A stretch of DNA of 64,000 bases from NCBI RefSeq assembly GCF_000143885.2, contig NC_018581.1:1426001-1490000 (forward strand), in the 5' to 3' direction. This document shows positions 50,402 to 58,932 of this stretch, in pieces. The translations under genes and the position numbers were made by a program. The DNA comes from Gordonia sp. KTR9. GTDB lineage: Bacteria; Actinomycetota; Actinomycetes; Mycobacteriales; Mycobacteriaceae. How positions within the stretch are numbered: position 1 is the stretch's first letter; every line of letters begins with the position of its first letter. The notes below the pieces were generated by a model. The model was not told where the DNA came from. It saw only the letters and a program-made list of their open reading frames with translations, and ran no database searches.

Positions 50402-50471
50402 CAAACCCACCCCTTTTCCGTGAACCCACCCGGTCAGAGAGCGGTGGATTTGCGGAAAAGGGGTGGGTTTG
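50402..50471. repeat. Long palindrome, left flank of the nuclease-like gene
   Basis: A 19-bp perfect inverted repeat with arms at 50402-50420 and 50453-50471, beginning CAAACCCACCCC and ending GGGGTGGGTTTG. Inside it a shorter stem CCACC/GGTGG repeats the arm sequence. It lies 4 bp from the stop of the nuclease-like gene and 8 bp from the stop of the TRIC gene. A near copy is at 51443-51512. Confidence 0.75.
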
Positions 50472-50475
50472 CCGG

Positions 50476-51399
50476 TCACTCGATGCCGCCGAATCGAAGC
50501 GCCTTCTTGATCTGCGCGTAGAAGCGCGCCTTGTCGGCGAGGTCCGGCCATGTCCACCGCACGACGATGTACCCCTGCGCGCGCAGCTTGTCCTCACGCG
50601 CCTTCTCCTTGACCACCGTCTGCCGGGCGGGCTCGGTGCCCAGGCCGCCGCTGTACTTGACCATGCCGTCGAACTCGCCGATCACCCTGTTCGCCAGCAA
50701 GAAGTCGACGCGAGCGATGAACCTGCCGTGGTCGTCGACGATCTTCACTAGTTGTCGCGGTACCGGTAGGTCGGGAAACTCGAGCATGACTGCACGACTG
50801 AGGGACTCGCCGACACTTTCCGACGATGCGTTCGCGTGCGCCAGCGCGCGGCGAAGCATCTCGACCCCTTTGAACCCTCGGCACGAGTCGAGGATCTGTC
50901 TCATCCGGTCGGGATCGGCGTCGCGTCGAAGCGCGGCATCGAGCACCGCGAGGGCCTGCCGGTTGGTTCCCATGCGGGCGACATCACACGCCGTGCGCTC
51001 GATGGATGTCACCGTGACCCCGTCGACGACCTCGATGTCCGGCAGATCGACGATGGCCTGATGTCTGATGATGTTCGTGGCCCGTTTCCCGACTCTCGGC
51101 GACGTCACATGAACCTTCGACAGGTCGGGCCACAGCATCGGCAACCTGTGCATGGCAGCCGAGGACACGTGACTGAAGATCCGACCGGGTCGTCCCGCCC
51201 TTGCCGCAGCGATGACGGTCAGACGGTGCCTCTCGATGGCGTGAAGTTCGCTGACCACGGTGAAGTCGGCCATCGCGCCCGGCCAGAGCCGGGCGAGGGT
51301 CTTGGTGCTGACCATGCGCCGCAGCTGTTCGTCGCTGATGAGGGTGCCGGCGGTTTCGCTGCGCAGGATCAGGCCGTGCGGGTCGGTGGGTAGGTCCAT
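50476..51399 (-). CDS. AbiEi/DUF559-like protein with PD-(D/E)XK-type C-terminus
   Basis: About 307 residues. The N-terminal half has a winged-helix-like region and a HVSSAAMHRL-LW-HVTSP pattern seen in AbiEi-type antitoxin-related proteins. The C-terminal 90 residues resemble the DUF559/Vsr-type nuclease fold: ARVDFLLANRVIGEFDGMVKY (Asp and Glu-x-Asp), a basic KEKAREDKLRAQGY helix and VVRWTWPDL. ATG 51399 is chosen; a GTG at 51435 lies next to the right-hand palindrome. It has matching palindromes on both sides, which suggests a mobile cassette. No partner toxin is seen. Nuclease activity is inferred. Confidence 0.7.
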   Translation of the reverse strand: MDLPTDPHGLILRSETAGTLISDEQLRRMVSTKTLARLWPGAMADFTVVSELHAIERHRLTVIAAARAGRPGRIFSHVSSAAMHRLPMLWPDLSKVHVTSPRVGKRATNIIRHQAIVDLPDIEVVDGVTVTSIERTACDVARMGTNRQALAVLDAALRRDADPDRMRQILDSCRGFKGVEMLRRALAHANASSESVGESLSRAVMLEFPDLPVPRQLVKIVDDHGRFIARVDFLLANRVIGEFDGMVKYSGGLGTEPARQTVVKEKAREDKLRAQGYIVVRWTWPDLADKARFYAQIKKALRFGGIE

Positions 51400-51442
51400 A
51401 CGAGTCAGACGCACAAACGCCCCGTCCGGACCCACCTACCGA

Positions 51443-51512
51443 CAAACCCACCCTTTTTCCGCAAACCCACCGAATCCAAGCGAGGTGAATTTACAGAAAA
51501 AGGGTGGGTTTG
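51443..51512. repeat. Long palindrome, right flank of the nuclease-like gene
   Basis: Arms at 51443-51459 and 51496-51512 (17 bp, perfect), beginning CAAACCCACCC and ending GGGTGGGTTTG, with the same internal AACCCACC block as the copy at 50402. It ends 11 bp before the stop of the SDR gene. Confidence 0.75.
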
Positions 51513-51523
51513 AGGGTTCGGGT

Positions 51524-52294
51524 CTACTGGGCGATGTACTTGTTCACGGTCCGGTTCAGGAAGTTCGGGATGAACTTGGCGGCGTTCTGGAGGACGAGGG
51601 TCTGCGCGCCGACGGAGTAGCTGGTGCGGTGCAGCAGCTTGTCCTGGCGGGTCGGGTGGACCGACTCCCAGATCTTGTCGGCGACCTGCTCGGGGGTGAT
51701 GCGGATGCCGAGGGTCTTGGTCGACTTCGCGCCGCCGGTCGCGAGTGCGGTCTTGGCCCAGAGCGGCCAGATGCTGACCACCCGGATGTCGTCATGCTCC
51801 CACTCCAGCTCGAGCGCTTCGGTGAGGCCGGCGACGAAGAACTTGGTCGCCGAGTAGACCGCGATACCGGGCTGGCCGTAGATGGCCGACGCCGAGCCGA
51901 TGTTCACCAGGTGCGCGCCCGGCGTCTTCTTCAGGTAGGGGTACGCGGCCTGGGCGCCGAGCGCGACGCCGAGGGCATCGATGTCGATCTGCCGCTTGAT
52001 CTGATCCGGCGAGATGTGGTCGATCTGGCCCTCGTGCAGGATGCCGGCGTTGTTGTCGAGCACGTCGAGCGTGCCGCCGGTGTGCGAGGTGAACTCCGCG
52101 AGGGCGTCGGCCCACTGCTCCGGCTCGCGGACGTCGATGGTGCCGGTGATGAAGTCGGGATGATCTGCCTTCACCTTCGCCAGCGCATCGGCGTCGACGT
52201 CGTAGACGCCGACTGTCCACCCCTCGCGGCCGAAACGCTCCGCGGTGGCGAGACCGATCCCGGCGGCGCCGCCGGTGATGAAGATGGAAGGCAT
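51524..52294 (-). CDS. Short-chain dehydrogenase/reductase
   Basis: 256 residues of the classical SDR family. Cofactor motif ITGGAAGIGLA (TGxxxGxG), NNAG at DVLDNNAGI, catalytic Ser in NIGSASAIYG and YSATK (Tyr-x3-Lys). It uses NAD(P)H to interconvert alcohol and ketone. ATG 52294; the frame is open to 52456 without family residues. Divergent from the diiron oxygenase gene, sharing a 191-bp regulatory region with a TGACAA dyad. Substrate unknown. Confidence 0.87.
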   Translation of the reverse strand: MPSIFITGGAAGIGLATAERFGREGWTVGVYDVDADALAKVKADHPDFITGTIDVREPEQWADALAEFTSHTGGTLDVLDNNAGILHEGQIDHISPDQIKRQIDIDALGVALGAQAAYPYLKKTPGAHLVNIGSASAIYGQPGIAVYSATKFFVAGLTEALELEWEHDDIRVVSIWPLWAKTALATGGAKSTKTLGIRITPEQVADKIWESVHPTRQDKLLHRTSYSVGAQTLVLQNAAKFIPNFLNRTVNKYIAQ

Positions 52295-52419
52295 GCGAAC
52301 TCCTAGTCGATGAACGGAACAACTCCGACGCGATGACCTGCGACGATCGGCCTGTGAGCCGAACTTACCGGTGAGTATATTCGCCGATTCGTTTACTCGG
52401 TCACACAGCGGTGCTATCT

Positions 52420-52455
52420 TGACAACACGCATTGTCATTACATCGATCATTGTCA
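52420..52455. promoter_or_regulatory. TGACAA dyad between SDR and diiron oxygenase genes
   Basis: TGACAA-N6-TTGTCA (52420-52437) plus a further ATTGTCA half-site at 52449-52455. TTGACA at 52419 could also serve as a -35 of the oxygenase promoter, so a repressor bound here would shut it. Probable TetR-type operator. Confidence 0.5.
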
Positions 52456-52485
52456 CGATCGACGACGACCGGAAGCGAGTTCTCC

Positions 52486-53409
52486 ATGACCGCCGCGATG
52501 GAACGCACAGAGAATGTCATCAGCCTGCGTGACGAGGGCACCGAAGAGGTGTCCGCACGACTGCTGGCGTCAGCTGCCCGGCTCTCACGTAACGCGATGA
52601 CCGAGATCGACTGGTCCAGGCCGATGGACCCGACCAAGTACGGCTGCAGCCCGGAATGGTCGTCGCTGTACGGCACCGAGTACTGGGACGAGCTCACCGA
52701 GGAACAGCGCATCTCGGTGACGCGCCACGAGTTCGCCTCGATCATGAACATCGGCATCTGGTTCGAGATGATCCTCCAGGAGATGGTGATCCGCGACCAG
52801 TACCTCGGGGACTACCACGGCTCGGAGTTCCAGTTCGCCCTCACCGAGGTCGCTGACGAATGCCGTCACTCGCTGATGTTCGCCAAGGCGTCGGAGAAGA
52901 TGGTCGGCACCTCCTACCGGCCGTCGAAGAAGGTCTCGCGACTCGGCAAGATCTTCATGCAGACCGCGAAGAACGAGGTCGCCTACGCCGGAATCCTGGT
53001 GGCCGAAGAGGTCCTGGACGTGTTCCAGCGCGGCTGCATGCGTGACGACCGGGTGCTGGACTTCATCCGCACCGTCAACGAGATCCACGTCCTCGAAGAG
53101 TCGCGCCACATGAAGTTCGCTCGCGAGGAGGTTCGCGATTCGCTGCAGGGCGTGAGCTGGGCCCGCCGCCAGTTCAGCGCATTCGCCGTCTCGGTCGGGG
53201 CCTACTACATCGTCACGAGCCTGGTGCAGCGCAAGGCATTCGAGGACGCCGGGCTCGACGCCGACCGTGCAGTCCGCGAGATGCGGAGCAACTCACACTT
53301 CCATTCGATGATCCGCAGCAGCTGCGCCCACCTCATGGAGTTCCTCGACGAGGTCGGACTGCTCACCAAGCCCGCCATGCGGTACTACCGGAAAGCGCAC
53401 ATGCTCTGA
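52486..53409 (+). CDS. AurF-like diiron oxygenase
   Basis: 307 residues of the p-aminobenzoate N-oxygenase (AurF) family. The ligand pattern can be read: Glu 94 or 99, Glu 125-x2-His 128 (VADECRHSL), Glu 174 (VAEEVLDVF), and His 201-x3-Glu 205-x2-His 208 (IHVLEESRHMKF), with the last spacing exactly as in AurF. Such enzymes N-oxygenate aryl amines or hydroxylate other substrates using O2. ATG 52486; the frame is open from 52432. It shares TGATG with fprB, which likely feeds it electrons. Substrate unknown. Confidence 0.82.
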   Translation: MTAAMERTENVISLRDEGTEEVSARLLASAARLSRNAMTEIDWSRPMDPTKYGCSPEWSSLYGTEYWDELTEEQRISVTRHEFASIMNIGIWFEMILQEMVIRDQYLGDYHGSEFQFALTEVADECRHSLMFAKASEKMVGTSYRPSKKVSRLGKIFMQTAKNEVAYAGILVAEEVLDVFQRGCMRDDRVLDFIRTVNEIHVLEESRHMKFAREEVRDSLQGVSWARRQFSAFAVSVGAYYIVTSLVQRKAFEDAGLDADRAVREMRSNSHFHSMIRSSCAHLMEFLDEVGLLTKPAMRYYRKAHML

Positions 53410-55037
53410 TGTTCGTCATCACCCAATCGTGTTGCAGTGACGCGGCATGCGTGTCGGTGTGTCCGGTCAACTGCATCCATCCGACACCGGAGGAGCGCGG
53501 CTTCGGCAGCTCCGACATCCTGCACATCGACCCGGAGGCCTGCATCGACTGCGGCGCCTGCGCCGATGCGTGTCCCGTCGACGCCATCTACCCGGCGGAC
53601 AAACTCGGCACCCGCGACAAGGTCTTCATCGACATCAACGCGGACTTCTACAAGAACAACCCGGATGTCCGTTCGGGCTGGGCGCCCATCGGCGAAGACT
53701 CCGAGTCCTCCGTCACCTATCCGGATGTGCCGAAACTCGATGCGGGACTTCGCGTCGCGCTGGTCGGCACCGGTCCCTCCGGCGGCTACGCGCTGCGCAC
53801 CCTGCTCGACCGCACCGAGGCGCGGGTCACCGTGATCGACAAACTCCCGACCCCGGGCGGGCTCGTGCGTGCCGGCGTCGCCCCGGACCATCCGGGCACC
53901 AAGGGAGTGCTCCGCGGATTCGACCTGCTCTACCGCGACCCTCGCGTCACGATGCTCACCAATGTGACCGTCGGCGACGGCCCGGATGAGATCACGCCGG
54001 CCGAGCTCGCCGAGCACTTCGACGCCGTGTTCTACGCGGTCGGCGCGAGTGAGTCACGGCGACTGGGTATTCCGGGCGAAGACCTGCCGGGTTCGACATC
54101 GGCCACCGATCTGGTGGCCTGGTACAACGGAGTGCCCGGCGTCGATGCGGGGCCGCCGCTGCGCCGCGGAACGGCCGAAGACCCCGCGATGGGACGTGCC
54201 GTGGTCGTCGGTACGGGCAATGTCGCTCTCGACGTCGCGCGAATCCTGGTGTCTCCGCCGGAACTGTTGGCCACCACCGACATCGCCGACCGCGCGCTGG
54301 ACCTGCTCGCCGAGCAGAACGTACACGAAGTGGTACTGCTGGGTCGTCGGGATCAGGCGTCCGCGGCCTACACCGCGGCCGAATACCGTGCACTGTCGGA
54401 GATCCCGGGTGTCGAGGTCGAGGTGATCGACGACGTCGACGGCGCCTCGAGTGCCGAGCTCTCGAGGTTCCGTGCACCAGCCGATCCCAATCGTCGCCGG
54501 ATCGTGTTCTTGTTCCACAGCAGGCCCGAAGAGATCACCGGGGATTCGCAGGTCGAGTCCGTCACGGTGCGTACCGGCGAAGGGCGCCACCACATCGCCA
54601 CCGATCTCGTGGTCCGTTCGATCGGCTACCGCTCCACCCCGATCCCCGGTCTCACTTTCGACGACGCTCGCGGCGTCTTCAGCAACGTCGACGGGCGGCT
54701 CGTCGACGAGACGGGCGCGATCATCCCGGGCGCCTACGTGCTCGGCTGGGCCAAGCGCGGACCCAGCGGTGGGATCGGCGCCAACAAGATGTGCGCGACG
54801 CAGACCGTCGAGGACTTCATCGCCGACGCCGCGGCGGGACGTATCCGACGTACCGAGTGTGCACCCGGCGCGTTCGGGTCCTTGGTGCGCAAGCGCGTCC
54901 GGACGGTGATCGGCTATCGCGGGATGCGTGCCATCGACCGTCACGAACGGCGCCGTGGCCTCGAACAGGGCCGTCCCCGGGTGAAGTTCACCCAGGTCGC
55001 CGAGATGGTGGGCGCAGCGGGGTGGCGTCGGACCTGA
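53409..55037 (+). CDS. fprB: Ferredoxin-fused ferredoxin-NADP reductase (FprB-like)
   Basis: 542 residues. The N-terminal 85 residues are a 7Fe-type ferredoxin: CCSDAACVSVCPVNC and CIDCGACADACPVDAIYP. The rest is an adrenodoxin-reductase-like domain with the FAD site LVGTGPSGGYALRTLL, GTPGGLVRAGVAPDH-type block, the NADP site VVGTGNVALDVARIL and a late GWAKRGPSGGIGANK. This is the layout of mycobacterial FprB. It moves electrons between NADPH and iron-sulfur partners. ATG 53409 shares one base with the AurF-like stop, which points to a dedicated role with that oxygenase. Confidence 0.88.
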   Translation: MFVITQSCCSDAACVSVCPVNCIHPTPEERGFGSSDILHIDPEACIDCGACADACPVDAIYPADKLGTRDKVFIDINADFYKNNPDVRSGWAPIGEDSESSVTYPDVPKLDAGLRVALVGTGPSGGYALRTLLDRTEARVTVIDKLPTPGGLVRAGVAPDHPGTKGVLRGFDLLYRDPRVTMLTNVTVGDGPDEITPAELAEHFDAVFYAVGASESRRLGIPGEDLPGSTSATDLVAWYNGVPGVDAGPPLRRGTAEDPAMGRAVVVGTGNVALDVARILVSPPELLATTDIADRALDLLAEQNVHEVVLLGRRDQASAAYTAAEYRALSEIPGVEVEVIDDVDGASSAELSRFRAPADPNRRRIVFLFHSRPEEITGDSQVESVTVRTGEGRHHIATDLVVRSIGYRSTPIPGLTFDDARGVFSNVDGRLVDETGAIIPGAYVLGWAKRGPSGGIGANKMCATQTVEDFIADAAAGRIRRTECAPGAFGSLVRKRVRTVIGYRGMRAIDRHERRRGLEQGRPRVKFTQVAEMVGAAGWRRT

Positions 55038-55177
55038 GGTCCAGCTCCGAGCGCTCGCCTCGGGTCAGGGTGCGGGGTCGTCCGCTCTCCTCGTCGAGCG
55101 GGCTCGGTGAGAACCAGACAACGCCGCCGTAACACCGAGGCAAGTCGCATTTCATGCGCCTCGCGGATAGTGGCGGA

Positions 55178-55525
55178 ATGTCGAGCACTCCACACTTCCT
55201 GCAGGGTGTCCATGCGTTCTCCGGGACGGGGCTGTCCAAGCCGGGACCGATCGACGCGTCGCTGACCTTCGTCGTTCCGTCGGGAATGACTGCTCAGCCT
55301 CTGTACTTTCGAGGCGGCAACAGCTCCGACGAACTGATCTGCGTCACCTTGATGCGCGACGGGGCACCCATGCGGATGTTCCCGATGGGCGCGCGATCGT
55401 CGGTGAACGTGCCACTGCGGGTCGTCGAGGACGTCGACCCCGATTCCACGCTCGAACTCGTGCTGGCCGCGCCGGACGGGGCGAGCGGCGAGGTCGTCGT
55501 CGACTTCGGAATGGTTCTCTTCTGA
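55178..55525 (+). CDS. Small unknown protein translationally coupled to nirB
   Basis: 115 residues from ATG 55178 (ATG 55154 is possible). The sequence looks beta-rich with no signal peptide or membrane helix: VHAFSGTGLSKPGPIDASLTFVVPSG, QPLYFRGGNSSDELICVTLMRDG, RMFPMGARSSVNVPLRVVEDVDPDSTLELVLAAPDG. Its stop shares one base with the nirB start (TGATG), so it is made together with the nitrite reductase. I do not recognise the family. A role in assembly or regulation of nitrite reductase is a reasonable guess from this coupling only. Confidence 0.7.
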   Translation: MSSTPHFLQGVHAFSGTGLSKPGPIDASLTFVVPSGMTAQPLYFRGGNSSDELICVTLMRDGAPMRMFPMGARSSVNVPLRVVEDVDPDSTLELVLAAPDGASGEVVVDFGMVLF

Positions 55526-58023
55526 TGCCGGACGACACCACGACGGCGAAGCGGCGCCTGGTCGTCGTCGGCAACGGCATGGCCGGCGCGCGCACCGTGG
55601 AGGAGATCATCTCCCGGGGAGGCCGGGACCAGTTCACCATCACCATGATCGGCGACGAGCCGTACGGCAACTACAACCGGATCATGCTCAGCCACGTGCT
55701 GTCCGGTGAGACCGCGGTCGACGACGACGACCTCATGCTCAATCCGATGGCCTGGTATCGGGAGAACGACGTCACGCTCTACTCGGGCGACCGCGCCGAA
55801 ACGATCGACCGGTTCGCGAAGACCGTGACCTGTGCCAGCGGCCGGGTCATCGAATTCGACGTGCTGATCATCGCGACCGGATCCCATACGTTCTTCCCGA
55901 ACATGGATGGATTGCGGGAGCCCGACGGCAAACTGGCGCGGGGGGTGTTCGGGTTCCGCACCATCGAGGACACGAACGGCATGCTGCAGATGGCGGTGTC
56001 GCGTGACCACATGCGTGCGGTGGTGATCGGCGGTGGCCTGCTCGGACTGGAGGCCGCGTACGGGCTGCAGACGCAGGGGGTGGCCGTCGACGTGGTCCAC
56101 TCACCCGGGCACCTCATGAACCAGCAGCTCGACGAGCGTGGTGGAAAGGTGCTGCGCAACAAGATCGAATCCCTCGGCGTGGGCGTGCACACCGGGAAGC
56201 GGACGACGTCGGTACTGCGCAACGACGACGGCACGGTGGCCGGTGTCGGGTTCACCGACGGAGAGTCGTTGCCGGCGGACATGATCGTGGTGACCGCCGG
56301 CATCCGGCCGAACGTCGAGATCGCGCGCAGTGCCGGGTTGGTCGTCGAGCGCGGTATCGTGGTCGACGACCAGATGCGATGCGAGGACGAGGCATTCATC
56401 TATTCGGTCGGCGAATGCGCGCAACATCGCAGTGAGCTGTACGGACTCGTGGCGCCGCTCTGGGAGCAGGCCGTGGTCCTCGCCGACGTGTTGACCGGGG
56501 CGAATCCTCGTGCTGAGTACCATGGTTCGCGGTTGACAACGAAGCTGAAGGTCGCCGGCGTCGACGTCGCCGCGATGGGTGTCAAGGGTCCCGAACGCGA
56601 GGACGACGAGTTCGTCCAGTTCTACGAACCGCGCAACGGTGTCTACAAGAGCGTGGTGGTCCGCGACAACAAGCTGATCGGCGCCATGCTGCTGGGTGAC
56701 ATCTCGAAGGCCAACTTCCTCACCCAGGCCTTCGACGAGAAGGTTCCGCTTCCGGACGAACGCATCTCCATGCTGTTCGACATGGGGACACCGAGCGCCG
56801 AGACCGGCGCGGCCGAGCTCTCCGACGATGTGCAGGTGTGCAACTGCAACGGCGTCACCAAGGGTGACATCGTGGCCTGTGTGGCCTCGGGATGCACGAG
56901 CGTGGGCGACGTGTGCGCGAAGACCCGCGCCGGCAAGGGTTGTGGGTCGTGCAAGGGCCTCGTCGCCGACATCGTCGAACTGGCCGCGGGCGACGCCCTC
57001 ACCGCCGACGCGTCCGCGGACTGGTACGTCCCGGCGATCCCGTTGACGAAACCCGAACTCATCGATGCCATCCGACGGCAGAACCTGCGGTCGGTCAGTG
57101 AGGTGTTCGACAAACTCGCACCCGGCGGCGAAGACGCCACGGCCAAGATGCCGCTCGCGTCGCTGTTGCGGATCATCTGGGGTTCGGACTGGAAGCGTGA
57201 ACCCGGCGCCCTGTTCGTCAATGACCGAGTGCACGCCAACATCCAGCGCGACGGCACGTTCTCGGTGGTGCCGCAGATGAAGGGCGGGGTGACCTCACCC
57301 GATCAGTTGCGCAAGATCGCCGACGTCGCCGAGAAGTACTCGATCCCGATGATCAAGGCGACCGGTGGGCAGCGACTGGACCTCCTCGGTGTGAAGAAGG
57401 AAGACCTGCCCAAGGTCTGGGAGGATCTCGGCATGCCGTCGGGGTACGCCTACGGCAAGAGTTTCCGGACCGTGAAAACCTGTGTGGGTACCGACTACTG
57501 CCGTTTCGGGCTCGGCGATTCGACGCAACTCGGCATCGACATCGAGACGCGCTATCAGGGCCTGGAGTCGCCGGCGAAGCTCAAACTCGCGGTGACCGGA
57601 TGTCCGCGCAATTGTGCCGAGGCGCTGTGCAAGGACTTCGGCGTCGTCGCGATCGGAGACGGCAAGTGGGAGATCTACGTCGGTGGCGCCGCCGGCGCCC
57701 ACATCCGCAAGGGTGACCTCCTGGCGACGGTCGACTCGGCTGATGAGGTGATCCGGTTGTGCGGGATCTTCATCCAGTACTACCGAGAGCAGGGCAAGTG
57801 GCTGGAGCGGACGTACGCGTTCGTCCCCCGCATCGGCATCGAGGAACTCCGCGCGATCATCGTCGACGATCGTGACGGACTCGTCGCCGGTCTGCAGGAG
57901 GGGATCGACGCCGCGGTCGAGGCCTATGTCGATCCGTGGCTCGATCGCGCCGAGCCGAAATCGCCCGCGCAGTTCACGTCGGCGCTGCCGTTGCTGCCGC
58001 TGCCCCAGGTGCCGGTTCGATGA
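55525..58023 (+). CDS. nirB: Assimilatory NAD(P)H nitrite reductase, large subunit
   Basis: 832 residues, normal length. Order of domains: FAD/NAD(P)H reductase (VVVGNGMAGARTVEEI, VVIGGGLLGLEAAYGL), a bacterioferritin-associated-ferredoxin-like [2Fe-2S] segment (VQVCNCNGVTKGDI, GKGCGSCKGLV), and the siroheme/[4Fe-4S] reductase part, whose Cys ligands are in TCVGTDYCRFG (about residue 653) and TGCPRNCAEALCKDFG. It reduces nitrite to ammonium in the cytoplasm. ATG 55525. Overlaps the small unknown gene and nirD, giving one tightly coupled operon. Confidence 0.93.
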   Translation: MPDDTTTAKRRLVVVGNGMAGARTVEEIISRGGRDQFTITMIGDEPYGNYNRIMLSHVLSGETAVDDDDLMLNPMAWYRENDVTLYSGDRAETIDRFAKTVTCASGRVIEFDVLIIATGSHTFFPNMDGLREPDGKLARGVFGFRTIEDTNGMLQMAVSRDHMRAVVIGGGLLGLEAAYGLQTQGVAVDVVHSPGHLMNQQLDERGGKVLRNKIESLGVGVHTGKRTTSVLRNDDGTVAGVGFTDGESLPADMIVVTAGIRPNVEIARSAGLVVERGIVVDDQMRCEDEAFIYSVGECAQHRSELYGLVAPLWEQAVVLADVLTGANPRAEYHGSRLTTKLKVAGVDVAAMGVKGPEREDDEFVQFYEPRNGVYKSVVVRDNKLIGAMLLGDISKANFLTQAFDEKVPLPDERISMLFDMGTPSAETGAAELSDDVQVCNCNGVTKGDIVACVASGCTSVGDVCAKTRAGKGCGSCKGLVADIVELAAGDALTADASADWYVPAIPLTKPELIDAIRRQNLRSVSEVFDKLAPGGEDATAKMPLASLLRIIWGSDWKREPGALFVNDRVHANIQRDGTFSVVPQMKGGVTSPDQLRKIADVAEKYSIPMIKATGGQRLDLLGVKKEDLPKVWEDLGMPSGYAYGKSFRTVKTCVGTDYCRFGLGDSTQLGIDIETRYQGLESPAKLKLAVTGCPRNCAEALCKDFGVVAIGDGKWEIYVGGAAGAHIRKGDLLATVDSADEVIRLCGIFIQYYREQGKWLERTYAFVPRIGIEELRAIIVDDRDGLVAGLQEGIDAAVEAYVDPWLDRAEPKSPAQFTSALPLLPLPQVPVR

Positions 58024-58343
58024 CCAGCGTGTCGGTGGGCGCCGGGGTCGTCGTGGGCCCCATGGAGGATCTGCAGCTCGGTGAGAGTCGAGCATATGCG
58101 GTGCAGGACAAACAGATCGCGGTGTTCCGGTTGACCGACGGGACGCTGCGAGCCACCGACGCCGTCTGCCCTCACCGCGGGGGGCCGCTCGCCGACGGGC
58201 AATTCGACCTCGGCAAGGTCGTCTGTCCATTGCACCAGTACGCCTTCGGCCTCGCCGACGGTCGGTGCACGTCGGACGACGTCGGTTCGGTCGGTGTCTA
58301 CCGGGTCGAGGACCGGGACGGCGAGATCGTGATCTGGCCCTAG
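58020..58343 (+). CDS. nirD: Nitrite reductase small subunit (Rieske-like)
   Basis: 107 residues with a Rieske [2Fe-2S] site: CPHRGGPL and CPLHQYAF supply two Cys and two His. It ends with the beta strands VYRVEDRDGEIVIWP typical of NirD. It works with NirB in nitrite reduction. ATG 58020 overlaps nirB by 4 bp. The stop at 58343 is followed directly by the repeat-rich segment in which the GIY-YIG gene lies. Confidence 0.92.
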   Translation: MTSVSVGAGVVVGPMEDLQLGESRAYAVQDKQIAVFRLTDGTLRATDAVCPHRGGPLADGQFDLGKVVCPLHQYAFGLADGRCTSDDVGSVGVYRVEDRDGEIVIWP

Positions 58344-58405
58344 GGAGCGTCGAGGGCGCGGAGCGCGCGCGAGCGTCAGTATCGTCCTGTGGGGCGAGCT
58401 CGCGC

Positions 58406-58516
58406 CTGTTCCGATCCCTGAGGAGCGAGCTTGCGCCCTGTTCCGATCCCTGACGAGCGAGGCTGCGCCCTTGTTCCGATCCCTGAGGAGCGAGCTTGCG
58501 AGCGTCACGAAGGGTC
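58406..58516. repeat. REP-like repeat, copy 3 (three tandem units after nirD)
   Basis: Three units of 32-33 bp, each starting TTCCGATCCCTGA (GATCCC at 58413, 58445 and 58478) followed by GAGCGAGCTTGCG-type sequence. The last unit continues into GCGTCACGAAGGGTC. Its right end is read on the other strand as the Asp-Pro-Ser-stop of the GIY-YIG gene. Confidence 0.7.
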
Positions 58517-58813
58517 TTGGCGACTGCTCACCGTGATGCTCCCGCGGGCGCGACTCGAGAGCTGACGAAGGAGTTCGACGTCGCCGTTGATCAGAGCACG
58601 TTTCTTCGCAAGTGACCATCCGTGTATGCGACGCTCGACGGCGTATGCGTCCTGCAATTCGAGCTCTGCTGCCCACATGAGCTTCACCGGGCGTCGTCGG
58701 GACGTGAACCCGATCTGCGCGGAACTGTGCTGTTCCATTCGTTTCTCGAGATCGCGCGTGCTCCCGACGTAGTACAAGCGGTCAGCGCATTCGAGTAGGT
58801 AGACCCATGCCAT
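58505..58813 (-). CDS. Small GIY-YIG nuclease-domain protein
   Basis: 102 residues, essentially a lone GIY-YIG domain of the YhbQ/UPF0213 type. Motif residues: VYLLECADRLYYVGSTRDL (the GIY...YIG core in variant form), the catalytic Arg in LEKRMEQH, the Glu in YAVERRIHGWSL. Its C-terminal DPS and stop come from a REP-like repeat copy. It has three tandem repeats on its 3' side and four on its 5' side. It lies between the convergent nirBD and nitrate reductase genes. Cellular role unknown; DNA end or repeat processing is possible but unproven. Confidence 0.82.
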   Translation of the reverse strand: MAWVYLLECADRLYYVGSTRDLEKRMEQHSSAQIGFTSRRRPVKLMWAAELELQDAYAVERRIHGWSLAKKRALINGDVELLRQLSSRARGSITVSSRQDPS

Positions 58814-58932
58814 CCGCCCATCCTCGGACCGATGCGCGTCAACGGCCTACGTGATCAGGTCTTGTGTATAGGAAGCCCCGCAGTTCAGACTTGTGCACAG
58901 GTCGGGAGGGGGCCTGGGGTCGTCTGTGCGGG
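58814..58932. other. Upstream region of the GIY-YIG gene, nothing recognised
   Basis: 119 bp between the GIY-YIG start and the tandem array; together with the array (to 59161) and the following 56 bp it forms a 404-bp stretch without a supported gene. Confidence 0.5.

Noticed and set aside
50402..50471. Ordinary intrinsic terminator of the TRIC gene
   Set aside because: The stem is unusually long, lacks a U tract, and a sequence-related copy stands on the other side of a single gene, which favours an element boundary; a terminator role as well is not excluded.
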